Shown: one piece after another, positions 1 through 8,060 of the stretch
Position numbering within the stretch: the first letter of the stretch is position 1
Layout: every line of letters begins with the position of its first letter
Origin: Dyella silvae
Lineage (GTDB): Bacteria > Pseudomonadota > Gammaproteobacteria > Xanthomonadales > Rhodanobacteraceae
NCBI RefSeq assembly: GCF_026421305.1
Contig: NZ_JAPJBQ010000002.1
Location: 806,001-870,000 of the forward strand
DNA length: 64,000 bases
Reading direction: 5' to 3'
Position numbers and translations under genes: made by a program
The notes under the pieces: model-generated
Database searches by the model: none
The model's input: the letters and a program-made list of their open reading frames with translations, nothing else
What the model was told of the DNA's origin: nothing

Positions 1-429
1 GGCACGGCTGATCGGTCCGCGCATGCACGGATTGCGCCACAGACTCTGCTTGACGATGCAATTGGCGTCGCGAATCTGGGATACCAGAAACACCACATCG
101 ATCAGCGACGGATGGTTGGCGATGATCATCTGGCCGGGCCGGCCGAGGCGCTCGGCGCCGATCACCTCGAACGTGAGCACGCCCGTGCGGTACATAAACT
201 GCACGTGCAGATGGAACGCGTAGCTGATCGCCGCCCGCATGCGGCGGCGGCGCGTCAGGCGGCATCCTGGCAACAGCCACAGCAGCGGGAACACCAGTGC
301 ATAAAGCAGCACGCCGCCGACACCAAAGAACGCGAAGCTCAAGCCGGTGGCGATAAGCCGCCAGAGATAGAAATCGCCGCGGCGCAGGCCTACGGGATCG
401 GCTGCCAGATCCATTGACGTGTCTTCCAT
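1..429 (-). CDS. Lysophospholipid-type acyltransferase of the aryl polyene cluster (3' end outside window)
   Basis: The reading frame runs off the left edge, so only the N-terminal ~143 residues are visible. A hydrophobic segment at about residues 20-55 suggests a membrane anchor. Further on is NHPSLIDVVFL, the NHxxxxD catalytic motif of PlsC-type glycerolipid acyltransferases. In aryl polyene clusters such an enzyme is thought to attach the polyene acyl chain to a lipid or glycolipid carrier at the inner membrane. I chose the ATG at 429 (MEDTSMDLAA); the ATG at 414 is an in-frame alternative. The start overlaps the 3' end of the upstream chain-length-factor-like gene, so the two are probably translationally coupled. 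Family assignment is firm, acceptor is inferred. Confidence 0.8.
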   Translation of the reverse strand, partial: MEDTSMDLAADPVGLRRGDFYLWRLIATGLSFAFFGVGGVLLYALVFPLLWLLPGCRLTRRRRMRAAISYAFHLHVQFMYRTGVLTFEVIGAERLGRPGQMIIANHPSLIDVVFLVSQIRDANCIVKQSLWRNPCMRGPISRA

Positions 430-1130
430 GTATGCACGAGAGAGGTGGTTGGTCCGTGCAACGCCCGTCGAACAAAGTCGAGTGCAAACGGCCAGTCGGT
501 TTTAACTTCGTTGGTGCTGCTGATGAGCTGCAGCTGCCAGCGTGAAGCAGGAGCAGTCCCGGTGCGTGAGGCACCCACGCGCAGCGCGACCGCATAGGAA
601 AAGGGGATATCGTCGATCCAGCCCGCATAGGGCGCGGGCGGGCGCTCTTCGGCGATCACCACGATGACGGCGGGCGCACCCTGGTCCAGTAGCGTGGCCG
701 CCTCGAGCATGGCGTGCTCGAACGTATCGCCCTCGCCAGCGATTGCCACCGCTTCGCCGCGTTGGCCGCGCAGGATGGACCACTGTCCGGCGATGGCGTT
801 GTGTACCGACAATCCGAACTGGGTGGGTGAAAGCGGCTGTTGATCGGCAACGTCGCCAAGCATGGCGTAGGTACGCGTGGTTTCGCCATGACGCGAGGCA
901 AATACGAACGGCAACTGCTCCTCGTCGCCACACAGCGGCCACGCCACGTGCAGCGCGATGCGCGCCATACGGCTGAGGCGGCGGCGTTGCATCGCTGGCA
1001 GGAAGCCGCAGTCCGGCTGCTCATCGTGTTCGTCGGGCGTCCACGGCGCGTTGGCCCAGGACTGCCAGGCTTCACTGCTATCCAATCCTGGTGCCCAGGC
1101 GCGCCAGTCGGCGATGCGCAGGTCGATCAT
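390..1130 (-). CDS. Beta-ketoacyl synthase chain length factor-like protein (KS N-terminal-like domain only)
   Basis: This 246-residue protein resembles the short ketosynthase-like proteins found in aryl polyene/xanthomonadin clusters (beta-ketoacyl-synthase-like N-terminal domain). The C-terminal half carries the family-like stretch SVHNAIAGQWSILRG followed by GEGDTFEHAM. No TACxSG nucleophile motif is present, so it is unlikely to condense acyl chains itself. A role in partnering or steering the full ketosynthases is inferred. The ATG at 1130 overlaps the stop of the preceding ketosynthase by 4 bp (ATGA), which fixes the start. Its own 3' end overlaps the acyltransferase gene. The open frame continues upstream of this ATG, but that part is a shadow of the ketosynthase gene. 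Confidence 0.8.
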   Translation of the reverse strand: MIDLRIADWRAWAPGLDSSEAWQSWANAPWTPDEHDEQPDCGFLPAMQRRRLSRMARIALHVAWPLCGDEEQLPFVFASRHGETTRTYAMLGDVADQQPLSPTQFGLSVHNAIAGQWSILRGQRGEAVAIAGEGDTFEHAMLEAATLLDQGAPAVIVVIAEERPPAPYAGWIDDIPFSYAVALRVGASRTGTAPASRWQLQLISSTNEVKTDWPFALDFVRRALHGPTTSLVHTWKTRQWIWQPIP

Positions 1131-2383
1131 GCATCGCCTCCGGTGTAGCGGCGGAACATCAGCGACGCGCAGCTGCCACCGAAGCCGAAGCTGTTGGACA
1201 GCGCACCGTCGATGCGATGGGGCGTTGTGACATCGAGCAGCGGTGCCTGACTGAACGCGGTATCGCGGTTGCCGATGGCGGTGCCGGTGGTAAAGCCGTG
1301 CTGCATCATCAGCAGGCAGGCGATGGCGTCCAGTGCGCCGGCCGCGGCTGGCGCATGACCGATCAACCCCTTGATGGATGACAGCGCAGGCACGCTGGAC
1401 TCGAGCTCGACAAACACGGTGGCAATCGCCTCCCACTCCGCCAGATCGCCCAGCGGCGTGGAGCAGGCATGGGTGTTGATGTAGTCGGGCAGGGCATCGG
1501 TTTGCGAGAGGGCCTGCCGCATCGCATCGGCGATGCCGGCCGGACCGGGACCGACCATGCTGGCCGCATCGGTGCTGGCGCCGTAACCGCACACTTCGGC
1601 GAGAATGCAGGCGCCGCGCGCCTGTGCGTGCTCGAGCGATTCCAGTACCAGCACGCCTGCGCCAGCGGCAAGCACGATGCCATCGCGTTCGGCGTCATAG
1701 GGACGTGATGCGCGGTCCGGTTGTGCATTGCTGTTGGTCGACAGGGCACCCATCGCATCGAACCAAAGCGCGGTGGTGTCGTGCAATTCTTCACTGCCGC
1801 CGCAGATTACTTGCTGCAGTTTGCCCAGCTGGATCAACTCCATGGCCTGGCCGATGGCATGCGCGCCGCTGGTACAGGCCGATGTAATCACCATGCTACG
1901 CCCACCGATGCCGAAGGCGTGGGCGAGATTGGCGGCCACCGAACTGCTCATCCCCCGCGTAACGATGTACGGCGACAGTCGCGCGATGCCGCGCGTGGCA
2001 AAGCTTTCCAGCGCCGTCTGGTGCTCGCTCAAGGCGGCACCGCCGCCGATGACCAGTCCGCACGAAGGCGAGGAGAGCTGCGCAGAGGTGAGTCCCGCTT
2101 GCGCAATCGCCTCCTTCGCGGCGTGCCAGGCGTACCAGGCCGTAGGCGGCAGGAAACGACGCAGTTTGCGTGGCGGCTCTTCCAGCAGGCTCTCGTCGAC
2201 CGGGCCGCCAACCTGGCAGCGCATGCCCAACGCCTCGAGCTGGTGCATATGGCGCAAGCCGCTGCGCCCGTGGCGCAATGCATCCAGCAGCTGATCATTG
2301 CCAACACCCACGCACGACACCGAGCCCATGCCGGTCACAACGACCCGGGGCATTGTCCGGCGAGGCGCGGCGGCAGCGTTCAT
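1127..2383 (-). CDS. Beta-ketoacyl-ACP synthase (FabF-like) with altered HGTGT motif, aryl polyene cluster
   Basis: A 418-residue type II ketosynthase. It has the N-terminal VVVTGMGSVS strand, a nucleophile in SACTSGAH (Cys170), a first catalytic His in INTHACSTPLGD and a second in KGLIGHAPAAAG. Cys-His-His is therefore intact, but the usual HGTGT sequence reads HACST. In E. coli-type aryl polyene biosynthesis a ketosynthase pairs with a diverged partner; this may be the diverged one of the two full-length enzymes here. It overlaps the upstream ketosynthase (stop at 2380) and the downstream CLF-like gene (start at 1130) by 4 bp each, so all three are one translationally coupled unit. Substrate preference is not visible in the sequence. 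Confidence 0.9.
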   Translation of the reverse strand: MNAAAAPRRTMPRVVVTGMGSVSCVGVGNDQLLDALRHGRSGLRHMHQLEALGMRCQVGGPVDESLLEEPPRKLRRFLPPTAWYAWHAAKEAIAQAGLTSAQLSSPSCGLVIGGGAALSEHQTALESFATRGIARLSPYIVTRGMSSSVAANLAHAFGIGGRSMVITSACTSGAHAIGQAMELIQLGKLQQVICGGSEELHDTTALWFDAMGALSTNSNAQPDRASRPYDAERDGIVLAAGAGVLVLESLEHAQARGACILAEVCGYGASTDAASMVGPGPAGIADAMRQALSQTDALPDYINTHACSTPLGDLAEWEAIATVFVELESSVPALSSIKGLIGHAPAAAGALDAIACLLMMQHGFTTGTAIGNRDTAFSQAPLLDVTTPHRIDGALSNSFGFGGSCASLMFRRYTGGDA

Positions 2384-3606
2384 GCGTCGGCTGCCTTGAA
2401 GATCAGCGACGTGTTGATGCCGCCGAAGGCAAAGTTATTGTTCATCACATAACGCGTATGGAGCGTGCGCCCCTCGCCGACGATGTAATCCAGCGGCGCG
2501 CACTCCGGGTCTGCCTGCTGCAGATTGAGCGTGGGAGCAAACCAACCCTCGCGCATCATCTCGATGGCCCACCAGGATTCCAGCGCGCCACAGGCGCCGA
2601 GGGTGTGGCCCACGTAGCCCTTCATGGAGCTGATCGGCGTTGCGGTGCCCAGCACCGAGGCCGTTGCGTGGCTTTCGGCCACGTCGCCGCGATCGGTCGC
2701 CGTGCCATGGGCACTGATGTAGCCGATGGCTTCGGGTGCCAGGCCGGCATCGTCCAGTGCCATGCGCATCGCGACGGCCATGGTTTCGCGAGTCGGCTGG
2801 GTGATGTGACTGCCGTCGGAGTTGCAGCCGAATCCAACCACCTCGGCATAGATGCGGGCACCGCGTGCGCGCGCATGTTCGTACTCTTCCAGTACCAGCG
2901 TCGTCGCACCTTCGCCGACCACCAGTCCATCGCGGGCGCGGTCGAATGGACGCGGCGTCAGTGCCGGTTCGTCATTGCGCGTGCTGGTGGCGAACAGCGT
3001 ATCGAACACGGCCGCGCCGGGGCCGGAGAGTTCTTCGGCGCCGCCACAGAGCATCAGTGTCTGCTTGCCTTGCTGGATCGCCTCATAGCCGAAGCCGATC
3101 GCCTGGCTACCCGACGTGCAGGCGCTGGAAGTCGGGATGATGCGCCCCTTCAGGCCGAAGAACACACCGACGTTCACCGCCGTGGTGTGCGCCATCATCT
3201 GGATATAGCTGGTCGCCGTAACGCCGTGCATGGAGCCGGTGTCGAGCATGTGACCCATCACGCGGATCGGCTCCACGCTGCCGCCGGATGATCCGTAAGC
3301 GACACCCATGCGGCCGTCGCTCACCGCGTCGTTGCCGAGCAGGCCGGCATCGGCCAGCGCTCGCTCACTGGCAGCCACGGCCAGCTGCGACACGCGCCCC
3401 ATCGAGCGAAGGTGACGGCGTGGCCAGGGCGGCAAGGTGAAATCGTCGACCGGGCAGCCGAGCCGCCCGTTGAGCGCGTCGAAGTAGTCCCATTCGGGCA
3501 TGCGGCGTACCGCATTGCGATACTGGCGCAAGCGCGCGGAAATGGTGGCCCAGTCATGGCCGAGCGGGGTGATGCCGCCGATGCCGGTGATGACGACGCG
3601 CTTCAT
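2380..3606 (-). CDS. Beta-ketoacyl-ACP synthase (FabF-like), aryl polyene cluster
   Basis: A 408-residue ketosynthase that starts MKRVVITGIGG, the normal N-terminus for the family, so I use the ATG at 3606 although the frame stays open upstream to 3723. It has the nucleophile in SSACTSGSQ (Cys163), canonical SAHGTATDRGD and MKGYVGHTLGACG histidine motifs, and full FabF length. It is therefore predicted to be fully active and to extend the polyene chain on the dedicated acyl carrier protein. It lies 31 bp after the stop of the MMPL exporter and overlaps the next ketosynthase by 4 bp. The specific role within the APE pathway (elongation versus initiation) is inferred from context only. Confidence 0.9.
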   Translation of the reverse strand: MKRVVITGIGGITPLGHDWATISARLRQYRNAVRRMPEWDYFDALNGRLGCPVDDFTLPPWPRRHLRSMGRVSQLAVAASERALADAGLLGNDAVSDGRMGVAYGSSGGSVEPIRVMGHMLDTGSMHGVTATSYIQMMAHTTAVNVGVFFGLKGRIIPTSSACTSGSQAIGFGYEAIQQGKQTLMLCGGAEELSGPGAAVFDTLFATSTRNDEPALTPRPFDRARDGLVVGEGATTLVLEEYEHARARGARIYAEVVGFGCNSDGSHITQPTRETMAVAMRMALDDAGLAPEAIGYISAHGTATDRGDVAESHATASVLGTATPISSMKGYVGHTLGACGALESWWAIEMMREGWFAPTLNLQQADPECAPLDYIVGEGRTLHTRYVMNNNFAFGGINTSLIFKAADA

Positions 3607-3637
3607 CAGTACGCGTCCTGCAGATGGGAAATTCGGT

Positions 3638-5998
3638 TCATGAATACGTCTCGGAGGCGGACAGGCTCGCCGGCGCAAACAGCGCCGTGATGCCAATGCC
3701 CAGCAACAAGGTGATGCCGACATGCTGCAGCGCCGGCATGGTGCTCAGGCCCAGCAGTCCAAACGAAAGCAGTGCCGTCACGGCGGAAAGCAGCACGCTG
3801 GCGTAGCTGGCGCCCGGCAGATGTGCCGTGTGAGGCTCACCCTCGCGCAGGAACACCGCGTAGTTGGCGCCAACACCAAGCACCAGCATCAGCGCCATCC
3901 AGTGGAACAAGGTCAGCGGCTCACCGAGGTAGCCGAACGTGGCCATGGTCAGGCCGATGCCAAGCAGCGGCGGCACCATGACGCGCACGGCGCTGCGGCC
4001 GTAGCGCCACGCGAACACGGCGCCGACCAGCAAGAGTGCCGCCAACAGCCACAGGCTGGCGTACTCGCGATAGCGTCCGAACAGCGCCGACACGCTTGCC
4101 GGCTTGTCGACCAGATGCGTGTCCTGCAGGCCGTTTGTCGCGCTGCGCAGAATGTCGGCATCGTTCTGGCCTTGCGGCAGCACGATCGATGCGTAGCCGT
4201 GTTCGCTCTGGCTCATCCACAGATAACGGAAGGGTAAGGACAAGGGCATCGACAGCCAGTCGTCAATCTTGAGCACGCGACCGGGCCAGCCCGCCAGATA
4301 GGCTTCGGCGATGGATGCCTTGATACCGGCCTGCTGGAGGGTGGCATCCAGCGCGGCACCCGGTGCGAACAGCGGCGCCAGCGCCGACTGGTTGTCGTGC
4401 TGGCGTTCTGCGGACGGCACCATGCTGGCCACGCCGGTCCAGCCATCGAGCTGCTGTTGCGCGACGAGTGCCTGCAGGCGTTGTTCCAGTGCTTCTTCGC
4501 GTTGCAGGGTCTGCTCAGGGGTGTCGCCCGTCACCAGGTAGAACTGGCTGACGTTGCCGATACCGGTGATGTCCCGGATGCGCGCTTCTTGCTGAGTCAG
4601 TGCGGCCGGTGGCGTGACCAGCAGGCGGATGTCGTCATCGTGGCCAAGGCGCAACCAGCCGGGGATGGCCAGGGCGATAACCAGCACAAACAGCGCGGCG
4701 CCGGTGCGTCCTTGTGCGAGGCGTGCCACACGCCGTTGCCACGCCCACGAGATGGTTATCAGGGCCGGGGTGAGCGCTCGGGTGGATGGGCTGGCGGCGA
4801 GGGCGGGCAGCAGCCAGAACACGCTAAGGCAGGCCACGGTCATGCCCACCATGGCGAAACAGGCCATCTGGCGTAGCGCCGGGAACGGCACCAATCCCAG
4901 CAGGGCGTAGCCCAGCAGTGAGGTACCCAACGCCAGCAGCAGCGCCGGACGTACCTGCCGGGCGCCACGTTGTGGTTGCCAGCCGGTACCCGCATAGGCG
5001 CGTGCGCAGAGGTACTGAATGGAATAATCCACCGCTTCGCCGAGCAAGGCGGCACCGAACACCAGCGTAAGCAGATGGATCTGGCCGAACACCAGCAACG
5101 TCACCGCGAGCGCACTCACCACGCCGATGGCAGTGGAGAGAAAGGCCACCAGCAGCGGCCGTGGCGAGCGGAAGGTCCACAACAGCAGCAGTGCAATGCC
5201 GAGGGTCGAGGCCAGTCCAACGACATGCACGTCGCGCTCGGCGCCGGCACGCGCTGCTGCCGCATAAAACACGGCGCCGGTACGCAGCAACTGCACGCCT
5301 TGATAGTCGCGCTCAACGCCATGCCACGCACGGTCTAGCGCTTCGAGCGCGACGCGTTGCACACCATCGTCATAGGACGAGCCGCGCAGGTTGGCGATCA
5401 CCATCACATAGGTGAGATCGTCGCGATGGGCAGTGAGCAGGTCGTCTTCGGGGACCAGCGGCGAGCGGCTCCACGGCTGCTGATCCATCCAGCGCTGGAG
5501 CCAGCCGAACGGATCGTCCTGCACACGAGTGCCAACGCCGGCGAGAAATGGTTCATTCAATCGGCGCGCCAGTGTCTGGCTTGCGTTGTACTGGGGGTGT
5601 GCGAGGTTCGCCCGGTCCGCATCGCTGAGCAGGCTGAAACGATAGGGCAGGTAAGGGGCAATAAACTGGTTGAGATCGAAATCCGGCAGCTCGGCGATAA
5701 CCGATGAAAACGCGTTGGTGGCAGTCAGCGCCTTGCCGAGTGCGCGGGCAGCGTCCTTCGCCTTGGCATCGTCCGCATCGACGACCACCAGCACCATGCG
5801 GTCGCCGTTGGCGTGTGCCAGGCGTTCTACTGCGGCTTCGGCCAGTGGATGGCGTTCGGTGACGGGCAACATTGCCAGCAGGTCCGTCTGGATCGGCAGC
5901 GGACCGCGCCCGAACAGTTGCCAGGCACCCAGCAGCACCATGCCCAGCGCGAAGCCAGCAAACAGCAGTGCACGCAGGGTCAGGCCGCGAGTGTTCAT
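3638..5998 (-). CDS. MMPL/RND-family exporter of the aryl polyene cluster
   Basis: The product has 786 residues. A first membrane helix lies near residues 8-27, followed by a large periplasmic loop. A helix cluster at about residues 245-420 contains GEAVDYSIQYLCARAY, similar to the GxxxDY motif used for proton relay in RND transporters. A second large loop and a second helix cluster (about 640-786) with LGVGANYAVFLREGE follow. This two-repeat plan fits the MMPL/RND exporter encoded in aryl polyene clusters, predicted to move the acylated pigment across the inner membrane. It starts at 5998 with a 4-bp overlap of the LolA-like gene, consistent with a coupled export pair. Confidence 0.88.
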   Translation of the reverse strand: MNTRGLTLRALLFAGFALGMVLLGAWQLFGRGPLPIQTDLLAMLPVTERHPLAEAAVERLAHANGDRMVLVVVDADDAKAKDAARALGKALTATNAFSSVIAELPDFDLNQFIAPYLPYRFSLLSDADRANLAHPQYNASQTLARRLNEPFLAGVGTRVQDDPFGWLQRWMDQQPWSRSPLVPEDDLLTAHRDDLTYVMVIANLRGSSYDDGVQRVALEALDRAWHGVERDYQGVQLLRTGAVFYAAAARAGAERDVHVVGLASTLGIALLLLWTFRSPRPLLVAFLSTAIGVVSALAVTLLVFGQIHLLTLVFGAALLGEAVDYSIQYLCARAYAGTGWQPQRGARQVRPALLLALGTSLLGYALLGLVPFPALRQMACFAMVGMTVACLSVFWLLPALAASPSTRALTPALITISWAWQRRVARLAQGRTGAALFVLVIALAIPGWLRLGHDDDIRLLVTPPAALTQQEARIRDITGIGNVSQFYLVTGDTPEQTLQREEALEQRLQALVAQQQLDGWTGVASMVPSAERQHDNQSALAPLFAPGAALDATLQQAGIKASIAEAYLAGWPGRVLKIDDWLSMPLSLPFRYLWMSQSEHGYASIVLPQGQNDADILRSATNGLQDTHLVDKPASVSALFGRYREYASLWLLAALLLVGAVFAWRYGRSAVRVMVPPLLGIGLTMATFGYLGEPLTLFHWMALMLVLGVGANYAVFLREGEPHTAHLPGASYASVLLSAVTALLSFGLLGLSTMPALQHVGITLLLGIGITALFAPASLSASETYS

Positions 5999-6603
5999 GG
6001 CATGCCCAGCGCTCGCGATTCGATCGGACTCAGCGCGCCGGCATCGCGCGTACCGCTGAATGCGATATCCGTGATTTCGCCGCTCTGCATTTCGACCTGG
6101 ATCGATTGCAGGAAGGTGTCGCCACTCAGCTCGATGGCGCGCAGAACGCGGGACATGCGTTCCTGCCGCGGGGTGAAGCGCAAAGTCCAGTGCGCGGCAT
6201 TGCCTCGGGTCTGCACGTCAAACTGGCGCAATGCCTCATCGGGCTGGCCAGACAGCATCGACTGCAGCATCTGGGTGACCTGGGCCACGCCACGGTCACC
6301 GTTGCGCAACACCTGCAGCTGGCCTTGTTCGTCGATGCGTGCCGTGCGTGCGCCGGTGAGTGCCAGCGTTTCGCGGTAGGGCTGGGTGACCTGCCAAAGC
6401 ATGCCGTGCCCGGTGACGAACACCAGTTGCCCCTTGCTCACCTGGGGTTGCACCAGCGCGGGATTCTCGCGGCTCTGGACGAAGTCCGCGCGTACGCGGG
6501 CATGGGTGGCGAGCTCGTCCAGCACGTGCTTGAGCAGGTCGGCGTCCTGCGCATGCAGGCTGCCTGCCAGCAGGCAGAGCAGGGCGGCTATCAGTGCGCG
6601 CAT
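5995..6603 (-). CDS. LolA-like periplasmic carrier of the aryl polyene cluster
   Basis: A 202-residue protein with an N-terminal signal peptide (MRALIAALLCLLAGSLHAQ). The mature part shows LolA-fold features: an N-terminal helix followed by VRADFVQSRENP, then KGQLVFVTGHGMLW and TLRFTPRQERMSRVL. LolA proteins shuttle lipidated cargo across the periplasm; the APE homologue is thought to carry the aryl polyene conjugate from the MMPL exporter to the outer membrane. The open frame extends upstream to 6930, but the ATG at 6603 gives the signal peptide and leaves a 13-bp overlap with the glycosyltransferase. Gene order glycosyltransferase-LolA-MMPL is typical of these clusters. Confidence 0.87.
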   Translation of the reverse strand: MRALIAALLCLLAGSLHAQDADLLKHVLDELATHARVRADFVQSRENPALVQPQVSKGQLVFVTGHGMLWQVTQPYRETLALTGARTARIDEQGQLQVLRNGDRGVAQVTQMLQSMLSGQPDEALRQFDVQTRGNAAHWTLRFTPRQERMSRVLRAIELSGDTFLQSIQVEMQSGEITDIAFSGTRDAGALSPIESRALGMP

Positions 6604-7379
6604 ACAACCTCCGCACCACGCAGACGGCGCCACAGCAGGCGCGGCGCGCGCGGCAGCATGCCGATCAGCAGGCGTGTATGCATCGCCGAAATGCGCACGT
6701 TGTCGTGCCACATGCGGAAATGGGAAAGCCCGTTTTCCGGGTAGATCACGCGGGTGGGCAGATTGCGCACGGGGACGCCGCGCCACACCAGGCGAACGGC
6801 CACTTCGGTGTCGAAATCCATGCGTGCAGGGAAGGGTTTGCGTGCCAGCTCGGCGCAGGTGGCAGCCAGCGGGTACAGGCGGAAGCCGCACATGGAATCG
6901 TGAATCTCCATGGACAGCGTTTCCAGCCACACAAAGAAATGGGTGATGTAGCGGCCGTATAGACGTCCGCGCGGCACGCTGTCGTCATAGATGGGCCGGC
7001 CGCAGACCATCGCTTTCGGGTCCGCAGCGCTCTCAGCGAGGAAGCGCGGTACATCGTTGACGTCATGCTGCCCATCGGCGTCGATTTGCAGCGCATGGCT
7101 GAAACCCGCCTGATGTGCGGCTACAAGTCCGGCGCTAAGCGCGCGCCCCTTGCCCTGGTTGCAGGGCAGGCGCAGCAGGCGCACGTCTGGCTGCGCCTGT
7201 ACGAGCGTGTCGAGCACCTCGCGGGTGGCGGCATCGCTGCCATCGTCCACGATCAACACCGGCAGGCCATGGGCGCGCAGGTCTGCCACGGTACGGACGA
7301 TGGTGTCCTTGTGGTTGTAAATCGGGATCAGTGCGCAAGGCGCAAATGCGACCCCGCCTGCCGTGGCGCTGGCCATCAT
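6591..7379 (-). CDS. Family 2 glycosyltransferase of the aryl polyene cluster
   Basis: A 262-residue GT2 enzyme with IPIYNHKDTIVRTV at the N-terminus, VLIVDDGSDAATREVLD (nucleotide binding) and a DXD-like QIDADGQHD metal site, followed by ARMDFDTEVAVRLVWRG in the C-terminal part of the domain. There is no long C-terminal membrane region, so it is probably cytoplasmic or peripheral. In aryl polyene clusters a GT2 is thought to glycosylate the lipid anchor or the polyene head. It lies 16 bp downstream of the acyl carrier protein stop and overlaps the LolA-like gene. Two Met codons (7379 and 7376) are equally possible starts. Confidence 0.87.
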   Translation of the reverse strand: MMASATAGGVAFAPCALIPIYNHKDTIVRTVADLRAHGLPVLIVDDGSDAATREVLDTLVQAQPDVRLLRLPCNQGKGRALSAGLVAAHQAGFSHALQIDADGQHDVNDVPRFLAESAADPKAMVCGRPIYDDSVPRGRLYGRYITHFFVWLETLSMEIHDSMCGFRLYPLAATCAELARKPFPARMDFDTEVAVRLVWRGVPVRNLPTRVIYPENGLSHFRMWHDNVRISAMHTRLLIGMLPRAPRLLWRRLRGAEVVCAH

Positions 7380-7395
7380 GTCAGTGGCCGCCGTG

Positions 7396-7665
7396 TCAGC
7401 GGTGGAGCAGAGCCTGCACGGTGGCTACCACATCGCCCACCGTACGCACGCTCTTGAAGTCCTCGGGCTTGATGCGCATCCCGGTCATTTCCTGCACCTG
7501 GATGGCCAGATCAACGGCATCGATGCTGTCCAGCTCAAGGTCGGTGAACAGATGCGCGTCCGGATTCACACGTGCCGGCTCGATCTCGAAGGTGTCGTGC
7601 AGCACGCCTCTCAGGCGGGACAGGATGTCCTCGTCACTGATGCCATTGGCCAAGATGGTGCTCAT
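7396..7665 (-). CDS. Acyl carrier protein of the aryl polyene cluster
   Basis: An 89-residue acyl carrier protein with the 4'-phosphopantetheine attachment site LELDSIDAVDL, where the Ser after Asp is modified. It carries the growing chain for the ketosynthases downstream. The ATG at 7665 has an AGGA ribosome-binding sequence just upstream and gives the normal ACP length; the frame stays open to 7743 but the added residues (MPSSCIAKTC...) look non-coding. It is the first gene visible in the minus-strand pigment operon, so the operon promoter probably lies between it and the terminator near 8000. Only one ACP is in the window; APE clusters usually encode a second, perhaps outside the window. 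Confidence 0.9.
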   Translation of the reverse strand: MSTILANGISDEDILSRLRGVLHDTFEIEPARVNPDAHLFTDLELDSIDAVDLAIQVQEMTGMRIKPEDFKSVRTVGDVVATVQALLHR

Positions 7666-7707
7666 AAATCCTGAAATCCTTAATTCCTGCGCCCTGGCGA
7701 GTCGTTG

Positions 7708-7731
7708 TGTATCGCATGTTTTTGCGATACA
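7708..7731. promoter_or_regulatory. Perfect 9-bp palindrome in the leader of the pigment operon
   Basis: TGTATCGCA and TGCGATACA are separated by the 6-nt spacer TGTTTT, 43 bp upstream of the acyl carrier protein start. It could be an operator for a regulator of pigment synthesis or a hairpin in the 5' leader. No regulator gene is adjacent to point to its ligand. The rest of 7732-7980 holds no convincing gene. It does contain a second inverted repeat (GCCTCAAT at 7865-7872 against ATTGAGGC at 7904-7911) enclosing an imperfect palindrome, GTAGGCAATGCCTTAC (7880-7895). Confidence 0.45.
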
Positions 7732-7988
7732 AGAACTCGGCAACCTACTGTCGCCGCTGTTGACGCGACACCGCGCAACAAACGACGACGACAGCGAGCC
7801 ACGTCACCGTGGCTGGAGCGTTCCATATATTGTGATGCGCCGGCGATACCGGCCCCCTTGATATGCCTCAATTGCGTTTGTAGGCAATGCCTTACACAAG
7901 AGCATTGAGGCTGAGGGAGTGTAGCAGAAGAAGGTGTCAGTGAGCTGTTCTTTCGATCGTAAGCCGACCGCCCACAGCGAGACTCCAT

Positions 7989-8028
7989 AAAAAAACGAGG
8001 CCGCCAGCAAAGCTGGCGGCCTCGTTTT
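7989..8028 (-). terminator. Rho-independent terminator of the leucine dehydrogenase gene
   Basis: A perfect 17-bp stem with an AAA/TTT loop (arms 7992-8008 and 8012-8028) ends in a T run when read on the minus strand. It lies 33 bp beyond the stop codon of the dehydrogenase gene and should separate that gene from the pigment operon. Confidence 0.92.
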
Positions 8029-8060
8029 CACCGCAACCGGTAAGCAACCGGTCGCAAGGC

